Of a DNA stretch of 40,497 nucleotides, positions 19,344 through 27,439 are shown in pieces. Made by a program: the position numbers and the translations under genes. Each line of letters begins with the position of its first letter. Position 1 is the stretch's first letter. The notes beneath the pieces were generated by a model, which was not told the DNA's origin, did not search any database, and saw only the letters and a program-made list of their open reading frames with translations. This DNA is from Candidatus Omnitrophota bacterium (GTDB taxonomy: Bacteria; Omnitrophota; Gorgyraeia; Zapsychrales; Zapsychraceae): assembly GCA_029568545.1 (NCBI GenBank), contig JAKQAH010000038.1, forward strand, positions 1 to 40,497, written 5' to 3'.

Positions 19344-19941
19344 GCTCTATTTGATCCTGGATAGGCAAGTGAATTCGTACGATCAGCTCTTTGAAGTTGC
19401 TCAGAAGGCTGTTGCCTGTGGAGTGGATATTGTTCAATTGCGGGATAAAACAGGGTCGGCCAAAGATATTCTGGATTTTTCGCGGCGCATTCTAAAGATC
19501 ACACGCGGGAGCGTTCCCTACATCATCAATGACAGGGTTGATCTGGCGATGGTTAGCCAATCGTCGGGTGTTCATCTCGGGCAAAACGATATCCCGCTTA
19601 AGTCTGCAAGAAAAATCTTAGGAGAGGGGCCCTTGATCGGAATTTCTTGCCAGACCTTCGATCACGCAAAAAAAGCCCAGGAGGAAGGCGCGGATTATAT
19701 CGGGTTCGGATCCGTCTTTAAAACTTTGACAAAACCTGATCGTTCGCCGATGGATATACGGCTTTTGGAAAAGGTGGTGAAGAATATCAAGATACCTGTT
19801 TTTGCCATTGGCGGCATCGATCATTCGAATGTTGCAAGCCTGGTATCTTCGGGCGTAAAACGCGTCGCTGTTTGTCGGGCTATTTCTCAGGCGGAAGATG
19901 TCAGTAAAGCCGTTCAACGATTTAAAGCGGCCATGGCTTAA
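19309..19941 (+). CDS. thiE: Thiamine-phosphate synthase
   Basis: LYLILDRQ...VDIVQLRDKTGSAKDIL...YIINDRVDLAMVSQSSGVHLGQNDIPLKSARKILG...YIGFGSVFKTLTKPD; start chosen at ATG 19309 inside the thiD2 3' end. Confidence 0.93.
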   Translation: MPLKRTLLKDAKLYLILDRQVNSYDQLFEVAQKAVACGVDIVQLRDKTGSAKDILDFSRRILKITRGSVPYIINDRVDLAMVSQSSGVHLGQNDIPLKSARKILGEGPLIGISCQTFDHAKKAQEEGADYIGFGSVFKTLTKPDRSPMDIRLLEKVVKNIKIPVFAIGGIDHSNVASLVSSGVKRVAVCRAISQAEDVSKAVQRFKAAMA

Positions 19942-19982
19942 ATTCCGGAATTATTTTTTGGAGAAAAACTCATTAAAATCTT

Positions 19983-20053
19983 GCGGGCGTAGTTCAGTGG
20001 TAGAACCTCAGCTTCCCAAGCTGGTGACGTGAGTTCGATTCTCATCGCCCGCT
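19983..20053 (+). tRNA. tRNA-Gly, anticodon CCC
   Basis: GCGGGCG acceptor 5' arm pairs with CGCCCGC 3' arm; anticodon loop TTCCCAA; T arm TGAGT-TCGATTC-TCATC; CCA not encoded. Confidence 0.95.
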
Positions 20054-20074
20054 TTATTTTTGCACGAGATTGAG

Positions 20075-20764
20075 ATGATTGATCAACTGGGTCGTAAACG
20101 AACGTTTTTTTTAATGGGTTTCGGCGCGTTATTGGTTATAGCCTCAGGATGCGTCACGCTGGAAACGCAGAAAGAGGAGATTTCTAAAGAGCCGACTGCC
20201 ATCAGCCAGAGGGGCACTTATCACAAAGTCAAAGCCGGAGAAACAATCTGGCGCATTGCTAAAACTTACGATATCCCGATCAGCGATATTACGCGCGCCA
20301 ACAATATCCCGTCGGTCGCCAAGATCGAGAAGGATCAGCTGATTTTCATTCCCGGGGCTGACGCGCCCCGCGATGTTGTTCCCGTCTTGGATAAAAGCGA
20401 TAACGAGTTCGCCTGGCCTCTGAAGGGAAAAGTTGTTACATATTTTCACGAGCGGCGCGGTACTGAACTCAGCAAGGGGATCGATATCAGCGCACAAGAG
20501 GGGGATATCGTCAAGGCCGCCCGTTCCGGGCGGGTTGTTTTCGCGGATTTTTTGCACGGTTATGGTCAGACGGTGATTTTAGACCATATGGACGGGCTCT
20601 ATTCGGTGTATGCGCGTAACGCAATGCTGCTTGTTCAATTAGACCAAGTTGTTTCGAAGAACACGGACATTGCACAGGTTGGCCGCAGCGGCAGCTCGGC
20701 CTATCTGCATTTTCAGATCAGGAAGAAATCAGCAGAGGATAATCCTCTTTATTATTTGCCATGA
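20075..20764 (+). CDS. NlpD-like lipoprotein: LysM domain plus degenerate LytM/M23 domain
   Basis: Lipobox VIASGC; LysM YHKVKAGETIWRIAKTYDIPISDITRANNI; M23-like SKGIDISAQEGDIVKAARSGRVVFADFLHGYGQTVILDH...YLHFQI. Confidence 0.88.
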   Translation: MIDQLGRKRTFFLMGFGALLVIASGCVTLETQKEEISKEPTAISQRGTYHKVKAGETIWRIAKTYDIPISDITRANNIPSVAKIEKDQLIFIPGADAPRDVVPVLDKSDNEFAWPLKGKVVTYFHERRGTELSKGIDISAQEGDIVKAARSGRVVFADFLHGYGQTVILDHMDGLYSVYARNAMLLVQLDQVVSKNTDIAQVGRSGSSAYLHFQIRKKSAEDNPLYYLP

Positions 20765-22395
20765 GCGATAAGATCTGTGAGAAGAATTTTTTCGGCCGCG
20801 CGGACGTTTTGAGCTTGCTTAAGAAGCGCGTTGCGGACCTTAAAGAAGGGTGCCGTCAAAATGTGGCTCTTTTGGGGCATCCTCATGTCGGGAAAAGCGC
20901 GATCCTGCATCATTTTCTCTCCAATTCGGAAAATGATGATGTAACGAAGATCTATCTGGATCTCGAGCATAAGGATTTCAATTATTTCTTCACAAAGTTT
21001 ACGGGAAGCTTATTGTATAATTTCTCAAAAAACTGCCGGTTGCCTCTTCACGATGACCTCAACCTTCTGCTGGAAAGCACGAAAGGGCATATTCCTCAAA
21101 CCGTTCAGGTGATCCGCAAGATCCAAAAGGATTTTTCGCATGGAAAAGTGTCCGCATCGTTCCTGGGGCTATTGACGCTGCCCGAGATCTTTACGAACGA
21201 GACGGGAAAATTCTGCATTTTGATTCTGGATGAATTCCAGAATTTGGAAGAGTTCGGCGTGCCCAACATTTTTCAGCACCTGGGCAAAAAGATCATGACC
21301 CAAAAAAGATGTTTCTATATCGTGGTGAGCTCGTTTAAAGCGGCCGCCAGAAAGATCTTATCCGAGAAGTTGTCTTTATTGTTCGGGAATTTCGAGACGG
21401 TCGAGATCGATACCTTTGATGTCCAGGCTAGCCAGCAGTTTATTGCGCACATGCTGGAAGGCCATAGGATCAGCCAGCAATTAAGCAATTTTTTAACGGA
21501 TTTTACTGGCGGCCATCCGTTATATTTAAAGCTGGTCTGCGGAGAATTGCGAAACTTAAGCGCTGTTTACAAGCAGAACGAGGTTTATCTACCGTTGCTA
21601 TCCCAGGCTGTTGAGAATACGATCTTCGACCGTTGGGGGGTCATCAGCCGGCATTTTGAGCTGGCAATCAACAAGCTCGACGGTGAGAAAAAAGACTCAG
21701 GAGCATCGTTTTTGCTGCTATCGCTGTCAAACGGCAAATATAAAACCGACGATATTGTCAAAGACACGGGGATAAAAAGGGGCAAGATCGTCCAGCTTAT
21801 GGCCCAATTGACCGAATCCGGTATTATCGTCAAGAACGGCAATCTTTATTACTTTAAGGACAAGCTTTTCAAATATTGGATGAAATATGTCTATCAAAGG
21901 CGCTTGCGGGGGGTGGATCTGGCTCCGGACAAACAGCTTCAACAGTTCAAGGAGGAATTTAGCGCCAATGTCGAGGATTTTCATGTGGCGTCCCGCCAGG
22001 ATTTTTCGTCGCGCATCATTGATCTGTTTTATTGCTTTGACAACGAAGCCCTGAACCTCAACGGGAGGAAATACAAGCTGCCGACATTCCGGGAAATCAC
22101 GCCGTGCAAATTCAGGAATGACACGGGCAGTTATATTGACGCCATTAAAGCGGCAACCGAAGATGCTGTTTGGTTCGTGGTTTCCAAGCGCGAGCACGTG
22201 GAAGAGAATGATGTTACGACGATCTTGCGCGAGGCCAAGAGGTTTAATCCGCGGCCGGAGAAATGCCTGATTGTGTCTTTGGGGAATCTCGATGAAAATA
22301 CGCGGCTCAAGGCTTTACAGGAAAAATTCTGGATCTGGAGCGAGCAGGAGCTCAATACCTTATTAACGCTTTTTGATAAACCTTATATTTTGTGA
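20761..22395 (+). CDS. AAA/archaeal-type ATPase with winged helix and C-terminal nuclease-like region (544 aa)
   Basis: Walker A GHPHVGKSAIL, Walker B FCILILDEFQNL, FTGGHPLYLKLVCGEL sensor region, wHTH-like KYKTDDIVKDTGIKRGKIVQLMAQLTESGIIVKNGNLYYFKDKLFKYWM. Confidence 0.75.
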   Translation: MSDKICEKNFFGRADVLSLLKKRVADLKEGCRQNVALLGHPHVGKSAILHHFLSNSENDDVTKIYLDLEHKDFNYFFTKFTGSLLYNFSKNCRLPLHDDLNLLLESTKGHIPQTVQVIRKIQKDFSHGKVSASFLGLLTLPEIFTNETGKFCILILDEFQNLEEFGVPNIFQHLGKKIMTQKRCFYIVVSSFKAAARKILSEKLSLLFGNFETVEIDTFDVQASQQFIAHMLEGHRISQQLSNFLTDFTGGHPLYLKLVCGELRNLSAVYKQNEVYLPLLSQAVENTIFDRWGVISRHFELAINKLDGEKKDSGASFLLLSLSNGKYKTDDIVKDTGIKRGKIVQLMAQLTESGIIVKNGNLYYFKDKLFKYWMKYVYQRRLRGVDLAPDKQLQQFKEEFSANVEDFHVASRQDFSSRIIDLFYCFDNEALNLNGRKYKLPTFREITPCKFRNDTGSYIDAIKAATEDAVWFVVSKREHVEENDVTTILREAKRFNPRPEKCLIVSLGNLDENTRLKALQEKFWIWSEQELNTLLTLFDKPYIL

Positions 22396-22886
22396 TGAAA
22401 ATAGGAGTTATCTCAGACACGCATTCCCGCAGCATTCCCAAGCAGGTTCTGGATGACTTTAAGAAAGTCGATCTGATTGTTCATGCGGGCGACTTTTGTT
22501 CTCCGGAAGACCTGAAGATCTTTAAGAAGATGGCTGATGTTCGGGCTGTTTTCGGGAACATGGACGGATTGGAGCTTCGTCAAATTCTTCCTGAGCGCGA
22601 TATTTTTGAGGTGGAAGGCTTGAAGATCGGTGTTTATCATGGGCATGGCCCCGCCGAAAAAGTTCCTGATCTGGTGAGGGCCGAATTCAAGGCGGATAAG
22701 GTCGATATCGTCATTTTCGGGCATTCTCACCAGCCGTTCAACAAGAAGATCAATAATGTGCTGTATTTTAATCCGGGAAGTCCGAGCGACACCGTGCGCT
22801 CGCCCTATTGTTCCTACGGGATTTTGGAAATTATCAAGGGTAAAGTATCAGGCAAAATCGTGAAAGTGGACGGCTGTCATGGATAA
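22392..22886 (+). CDS. YfcE/MJ0936-type metallophosphoesterase
   Basis: MKIGVISDTHSRSIP, IVHAGDFCS, VFGNMDG, VIFGHSHQPF, LYFNPGSPSD. Confidence 0.93.
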   Translation: MMKIGVISDTHSRSIPKQVLDDFKKVDLIVHAGDFCSPEDLKIFKKMADVRAVFGNMDGLELRQILPERDIFEVEGLKIGVYHGHGPAEKVPDLVRAEFKADKVDIVIFGHSHQPFNKKINNVLYFNPGSPSDTVRSPYCSYGILEIIKGKVSGKIVKVDGCHG

Positions 22887-23373
22887 ATTATGGGCTCCTT
22901 GGCGGGTCACCTATGTGACTCAGGTTGCCAGAAAGAAAAAGGGATGTGTTTTTTGTCATATCCTTAAGGAGAAGAAAGACAAGAAACATTTCATTATCAA
23001 GCGGACAAAACACGCTTTTTCTGTTTTGAACATCTATCCTTACAACAATGGCCACGTCATGATCATCCCGAATCGCCACGTTGCGGACTTAAGCGACCTT
23101 TCCCGGACGGAAAGGGAGGGTTTAATGGACCTTCTTCAGGAAACAAAAGTCCTGCTGGATAAAACCATGCATGCGGACGGATATAATATCGGCATCAATC
23201 TCGGGAAAACAGCTGGAGCCGGTTTTCCCAAACATGTTCACATCCACATGGTTCCTCGATGGCAGGGCGATGTGAATTTTATGCCGGTCACAGGGAACAC
23301 AAAAGTTATTTCGCAATCGCTTGAGGCCTTGTACCAGCATCTTTCTAAGGCTCGGAAGGCTTTGCGGAAATAA
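22879..23373 (+). CDS. HIT family protein
   Basis: CVFCHILKEKKDKKHFIIKRTKHAFSVLNIYPYNNGHVMIIPNRHVADL, HVHIHMVPRW histidine triad. Confidence 0.93.
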   Translation: MDKLWAPWRVTYVTQVARKKKGCVFCHILKEKKDKKHFIIKRTKHAFSVLNIYPYNNGHVMIIPNRHVADLSDLSRTEREGLMDLLQETKVLLDKTMHADGYNIGINLGKTAGAGFPKHVHIHMVPRWQGDVNFMPVTGNTKVISQSLEALYQHLSKARKALRK

Positions 23374-23382
23374 GCAGGTATT

Positions 23383-24567
23383 ATGCGAACACGACAAGAT
23401 AGTGAGTCTTTGGAAGAGAAAATTCTCGCTCCTTATGCGATGAAGAGCAAGGATTCTGGCGGCAGAGAGCATCGGGAAGGGCCGCATGATGTCCGCACCT
23501 GCTACCAGCGCGACCGCGACCGCGTCGTCCACTCCGAAGCGTTCCGGAAGCTCGAATATAAAACTCAGGTCTTTGTCATTTATGAAGGGGATTACTATCG
23601 GACGCGTTTGACGCACACCATTGAGGTCGCGCAGATCGCCCGGACGATCGGCCGGAGCCTTCAATTGAATGAGGACCTTATTGAGGCGATCGCCTTAGCG
23701 CATGATCTCGGCCATCCGCCGTTCGGCCACGCGGGAGAGCAGGCTCTCAACAAGATCATGGCCTCAGCGAATCTGCGGTTCAACCACAATCAACGGAGCT
23801 TTGATATTGTCACCCGCTTTGAAAAGCGCTATCCCGATTTTGACGGGTTGAATCTGACCAAAGAGGTCTTAGTAGGCATCTTAAAACATTCGACAGTTTA
23901 TGACAAGCCGGAGGATAGTCACTACAATACGTTTGTCGATGAGGGCCCGACGCTTGAAGCTAAGGCTGTTGACATTGCCGACTCGCTGGCCTATCTTTCT
24001 CATGATATTGACGACGGCATAACTTCGGGGTGCATTGCGGGAGAAGATCTCAGGGAAAGCCGCCTTTGGAAAAAGGCGTGCCAACGCGTCGATGCCGCCC
24101 TGGAGGCCAAGAACAAGGAAATCTTCAAGTATCAAATCGTCAAGGCGCTGATCGATGAACAAATGAGGGATCTTCAGGCGTTTTCGAGCAAAAGGCTCAA
24201 AGAGCTCGATTTTGGCTCCTCGGCGGACGTCAAAATCTATAATTACAAAAATCCTCATGAAACAGTGATCGGGTTCAGTGCCCCGATGAACGAAGAGCGC
24301 GAATACCTTCAGAACCTTCTCGGCGAGAAGTTCTACCGGCATCACCGGGTTATCCGTATGACCGACAAGGCGAAGAGGATCATTGAGGATCTGTTCAAGG
24401 TCTATGCGCAAACTCCTGAACAGCTGCCGGAAACGGTTTACCGGCGCGAAGCGCAGCACAATGAGAACGAGAAATATGAAATCATCTGCAATTACATTGC
24501 CTCTATGACCGACCGGACGGCTATCGATGAGCACAAAAAACTTTTTGACCCCTGCGAAAAAGTATAA
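23383..24567 (+). CDS. dGTPase-like deoxyguanosinetriphosphate triphosphohydrolase-like protein
   Basis: RTCYQRDRDRVVHSEAFRKLEYKTQVF, RLTHTIEVAQIARTIGR, ALAHDLGHPPFGHAGE. Confidence 0.93.
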   Translation: MRTRQDSESLEEKILAPYAMKSKDSGGREHREGPHDVRTCYQRDRDRVVHSEAFRKLEYKTQVFVIYEGDYYRTRLTHTIEVAQIARTIGRSLQLNEDLIEAIALAHDLGHPPFGHAGEQALNKIMASANLRFNHNQRSFDIVTRFEKRYPDFDGLNLTKEVLVGILKHSTVYDKPEDSHYNTFVDEGPTLEAKAVDIADSLAYLSHDIDDGITSGCIAGEDLRESRLWKKACQRVDAALEAKNKEIFKYQIVKALIDEQMRDLQAFSSKRLKELDFGSSADVKIYNYKNPHETVIGFSAPMNEEREYLQNLLGEKFYRHHRVIRMTDKAKRIIEDLFKVYAQTPEQLPETVYRREAQHNENEKYEIICNYIASMTDRTAIDEHKKLFDPCEKV

Positions 24568-25600
24568 GATGGTCCTGTCGGCCGTGCATATGGTCTATCG
24601 GCTGATCAATTCGACCTATAATGTCAAAGAGCTTTCTCTGCGGTTGACCCGCCTGTTGTGCCAGTTCATTCAAGCCAGTTCTTCAACGATCTATATCCTT
24701 GATCCCGAAACGAAAAAGATTGTTCTGATCGCTATTTTCAACAACCAGATAAATATTCTTTTAGAAAAGAAAAAAGAGATCGCTCGGCATGCAACGGAAA
24801 AAGAGCGTAAAGTCACGAACGGCTATACGATCTTCGAGAAACATCTTGTGGGCCTGCCTTTGGTGGCCGATAACAATATCGGAGCTATTTTTATCCGGCG
24901 CAAGAAGGGAGAGCCGGCATTCACAGATTCGGACCAGGAGCTGCTGGCTGTTGTTGCCGAGCAGGCGGTAACCGCCATCAAGAATCTGCAGCTCTATGAG
25001 TCCCAGCAGAAAGTCATTTTAGGGAGCATTGAGTTTATCGGGAAATTGTTGGCGCGCCACGGACACGCCTCCGCGACAGCGCATACGCCGGTATTCTTCA
25101 AGATCCTCGAGGATTTGGGAGAGAAGCTTGGCGTCGATAAAGAAACGATCGACAGCCTTTACTATGCAAGTGTTTTGCGCGGCGCCGGCGCGATTGATGT
25201 GCCCTACGACATTTTGGCGAAAACCAGCCATTTAACGCCTGAGGAATTCAAGATCATACGGAATCAGCCCGCGAAAAGCGCGGAGCTGATCCGTCCGGTC
25301 GCCTTCTTGAGGCCGGTTTTGCCGATCATTCTCTATCATCACGAAAACTATGATGGTTCGGGATATCCGTCAGGATTGCGGAAAGAACAGATTCCGATCG
25401 GGGCTCGGATTCTTTCTGTCGTCGATGCGTTCGAAGCCATGACGGTAGAACGGCCTTACCGCAAAAGATTGTCTATTCATGAGGCCATCGAGGAAATCAA
25501 GCGTAATAGCGCGACCCAGTTTGACCCGAAAGTCGTCAATGCCTTTGTAAAACTCTCTCACCAAAAAAAATTCAGAAAATACTTGAGTTTAGCTGAATAA
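24527..25600 (+). CDS. GAF domain plus degenerate HD-GYP domain protein (start could be ATG 24569)
   Basis: GAF-like N-terminus; HHENYDGSGYPSGLRKEQIPIGARILSVVDAFEAMTVERPYRKRL; HD motif replaced by RG (VLRGAGAIDVP). Confidence 0.85.
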   Translation: MSTKNFLTPAKKYKMVLSAVHMVYRLINSTYNVKELSLRLTRLLCQFIQASSSTIYILDPETKKIVLIAIFNNQINILLEKKKEIARHATEKERKVTNGYTIFEKHLVGLPLVADNNIGAIFIRRKKGEPAFTDSDQELLAVVAEQAVTAIKNLQLYESQQKVILGSIEFIGKLLARHGHASATAHTPVFFKILEDLGEKLGVDKETIDSLYYASVLRGAGAIDVPYDILAKTSHLTPEEFKIIRNQPAKSAELIRPVAFLRPVLPIILYHHENYDGSGYPSGLRKEQIPIGARILSVVDAFEAMTVERPYRKRLSIHEAIEEIKRNSATQFDPKVVNAFVKLSHQKKFRKYLSLAE

Positions 25601-25612
25601 AAACCCTATAAT
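25583..25612 (+). promoter_or_regulatory. Candidate promoter predicting a leaderless SPOR-domain mRNA
   Basis: TTGAGT (25583-25588), 18-bp spacer, TATAAT (25607-25612), 7 nt then ATG at 25620. Confidence 0.5.
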
Positions 25613-26237
25613 GTTTAATATGAATATTAGTCCTAGAAAACAGTCACAGTTTGAGCTTTTTCCCGGAGTTTCAAAATATATCCCGGAAGCAGGGAAGCCA
25701 GGGCCTCTAACAAAAGACTTGACACTTTCGTTGGAAAATATTATTGTGCTCTGTATTATTTTTATCGTTTCGCTGGTTCTTTTCTTTTCGTTTGGGGTTG
25801 AGCGCGGGAAACGTGTGGTTTTCACTCCCAGCGCGAATCGCGACCAGGCGGCGGTCGGCGCCGTTAACAATAGTACGCCGGCTCGAGTCCCCATAGGCCC
25901 AGCGGATACCGCTTCGCAGAGCGAGAGGATAGTTTTTCCTGTTGCAGTTCCCCGGGAAATCTCTGAAGAGAGTGAAACGTCAGTCCAACCTCCCATAGAA
26001 AAGACCGAAGAGCAGGAGAAGCTTTTTACGATCCAGGTCGCGTCTTTTAAAAGGGAAAAAGACGCTCAGAAAGAAGCGGATCGGCTCAAAGGTATCGGCC
26101 ACAATGATGCGTTTGTCCTTCCGAAAGGAGACTACATCATTGTATGTGTCGGAAAGTTCATGCAGATGGGAGATGCAAAGAAATTTTCCGGTAAATTGAA
26201 GAAACAATATAATGATTGCTTGGTAAGGAGATTGTAA
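25611..26237 (+). CDS. SPOR-domain membrane protein (start 25611 or 25620)
   Basis: TM segment IIVLCIIFIVSLVLFFSFGV; C-terminal SPOR FTIQVASFKREKDAQKEADRLKGIG...YIIVCVGKF. Confidence 0.85.
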   Translation: MFNMNISPRKQSQFELFPGVSKYIPEAGKPGPLTKDLTLSLENIIVLCIIFIVSLVLFFSFGVERGKRVVFTPSANRDQAAVGAVNNSTPARVPIGPADTASQSERIVFPVAVPREISEESETSVQPPIEKTEEQEKLFTIQVASFKREKDAQKEADRLKGIGHNDAFVLPKGDYIIVCVGKFMQMGDAKKFSGKLKKQYNDCLVRRL

Positions 26238-26238
26238 G

Positions 26239-26505
26239 ATGTCATTGCATCCATCACTCAAGATTGATACGGCCGGCGCACAGCAGCGAACGGTCTTAAC
26301 GTGCATTGAACGCATTAAAGATCTTATGAAAAAAGGCCTTTGGCATGACGCGCATGCCGTGACGGGTTTGCCCAAGACTAAGATCATCAGGATCAAAGCG
26401 GCCAAGAAAGAGAAAAAAGAAGAGACCGCGGCGGAAGGCGGCGAAGGCGCAGCTACGGCAGCGGCTCCAGCGTCTGCGGCTGAAACTAAAGCAAAGGCCA
26501 AATAG
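26239..26505 (+). CDS. PVC-type small basic protein (TIGR04137-like) with Ala/Glu/Lys tail
   Basis: MSLHPSLKIDTAGAQQRTVLTCIERIKDLMKKGLWHDAHAVTGLPKTKIIRIKAAKKEKK resembles the family found in Chlamydiae/Verrucomicrobia/Planctomycetes relatives. Confidence 0.78.
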   Translation: MSLHPSLKIDTAGAQQRTVLTCIERIKDLMKKGLWHDAHAVTGLPKTKIIRIKAAKKEKKEETAAEGGEGAATAAAPASAAETKAKAK

Positions 26506-26553
26506 GCCTTTGTTCTTTTCATCCCGATTTCTCGTGTAAGTTCTCTCCAGGAT

Positions 26554-27417
26554 ATGATGCCACGTATCGCGTTCCATTCCCTATTCTTATTTCTGATTCT
26601 TCATGTCAGTCTGGCGAAAAATGATGTTGCCTTTGCCGGTGAGCAAGCCTTTCCTTTTCGCGCCGAGGCCATCGAGGATCAGGTGAATGTCCGCGCAGGA
26701 CAAAGCACCAATTTTGAGGTCATAGGCCAACTGAAGAAAGGCGAGGAAGTGTTTGTTCTGGAAAAAGGATATGGTTGGTACAAGGTCCAGCTTCCCGCAT
26801 CGGCAAAAAGTTACGTGCATAAGGAATATATTCAGTTCCTTGGCCAAGATGCCGGTGGCGTTTTGGGCGACCGGATCAATGTCCGAGCCGGGGCGGGCAC
26901 GCATTACACGATTTTGGGCCAGCTGATGAAAGGCGAACAGATTTTCATCGAGGAGGAATTAAAGGAATGGTATCGTATTCGGCCGGTGCTCGGCAGTTAT
27001 GGGTGGGTTGCCGAAGAATACCTGGCCTTTAAATCGGAGGATGTTAAGGAATATCAGGAGGCCTTAGCCGCCAAAATTTTCCTAGATCTGGAACCTCTTC
27101 CGTCTTTGGGAACAGCAAAAAATATAACGGACGAAAAGACCGAATCGAAGGATCCTAAAGCGACAGAGGAGGCCGAGGAAGAAGAGATTTTTTATGCGGT
27201 TGGCTACGTCGAAGCCTACCAAGACGATGAGAACGATGGAATCTATTATAAGATCACTGCCGGCGGCCGGCCTGTTTGCTATGTGCAGGGCGTCAATGAG
27301 ATGCTGGGGCGGTTCAAGAATCTTCGCGTTTCCGTCGAAGGGAAGGTCAATAAAAATCTCCGGTCCAAGTATGCTTATCCGGTCATTATTGTCTCAAAAA
27401 TCAGGCTAATGCTCTAG
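26554..27417 (+). CDS. Secreted protein with two bacterial SH3 (SH3b) domains
   Basis: Signal peptide-like N-terminus; repeated DQVNVRAGQSTNFEVIGQLKKGEEVFV and DRINVRAGAGTHYTILGQLMKGEQIFI. Confidence 0.85.
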   Translation: MMPRIAFHSLFLFLILHVSLAKNDVAFAGEQAFPFRAEAIEDQVNVRAGQSTNFEVIGQLKKGEEVFVLEKGYGWYKVQLPASAKSYVHKEYIQFLGQDAGGVLGDRINVRAGAGTHYTILGQLMKGEQIFIEEELKEWYRIRPVLGSYGWVAEEYLAFKSEDVKEYQEALAAKIFLDLEPLPSLGTAKNITDEKTESKDPKATEEAEEEEIFYAVGYVEAYQDDENDGIYYKITAGGRPVCYVQGVNEMLGRFKNLRVSVEGKVNKNLRSKYAYPVIIVSKIRLML

Positions 27418-27439
27418 GGAGGCTTGCGTTACGCCCTCT

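Noticed and set aside
20761-22395. Defence-system interpretation of the AAA ATPase
   Set aside because: No neighbouring nuclease, methyltransferase, reverse transcriptase, integrase or repeats; flanked by housekeeping genes on both sides.
23881-24534. 217-aa minus-strand ORF
   Set aside because: Antisense to the dGTPase-like gene; no supporting motif or ribosome-binding site.
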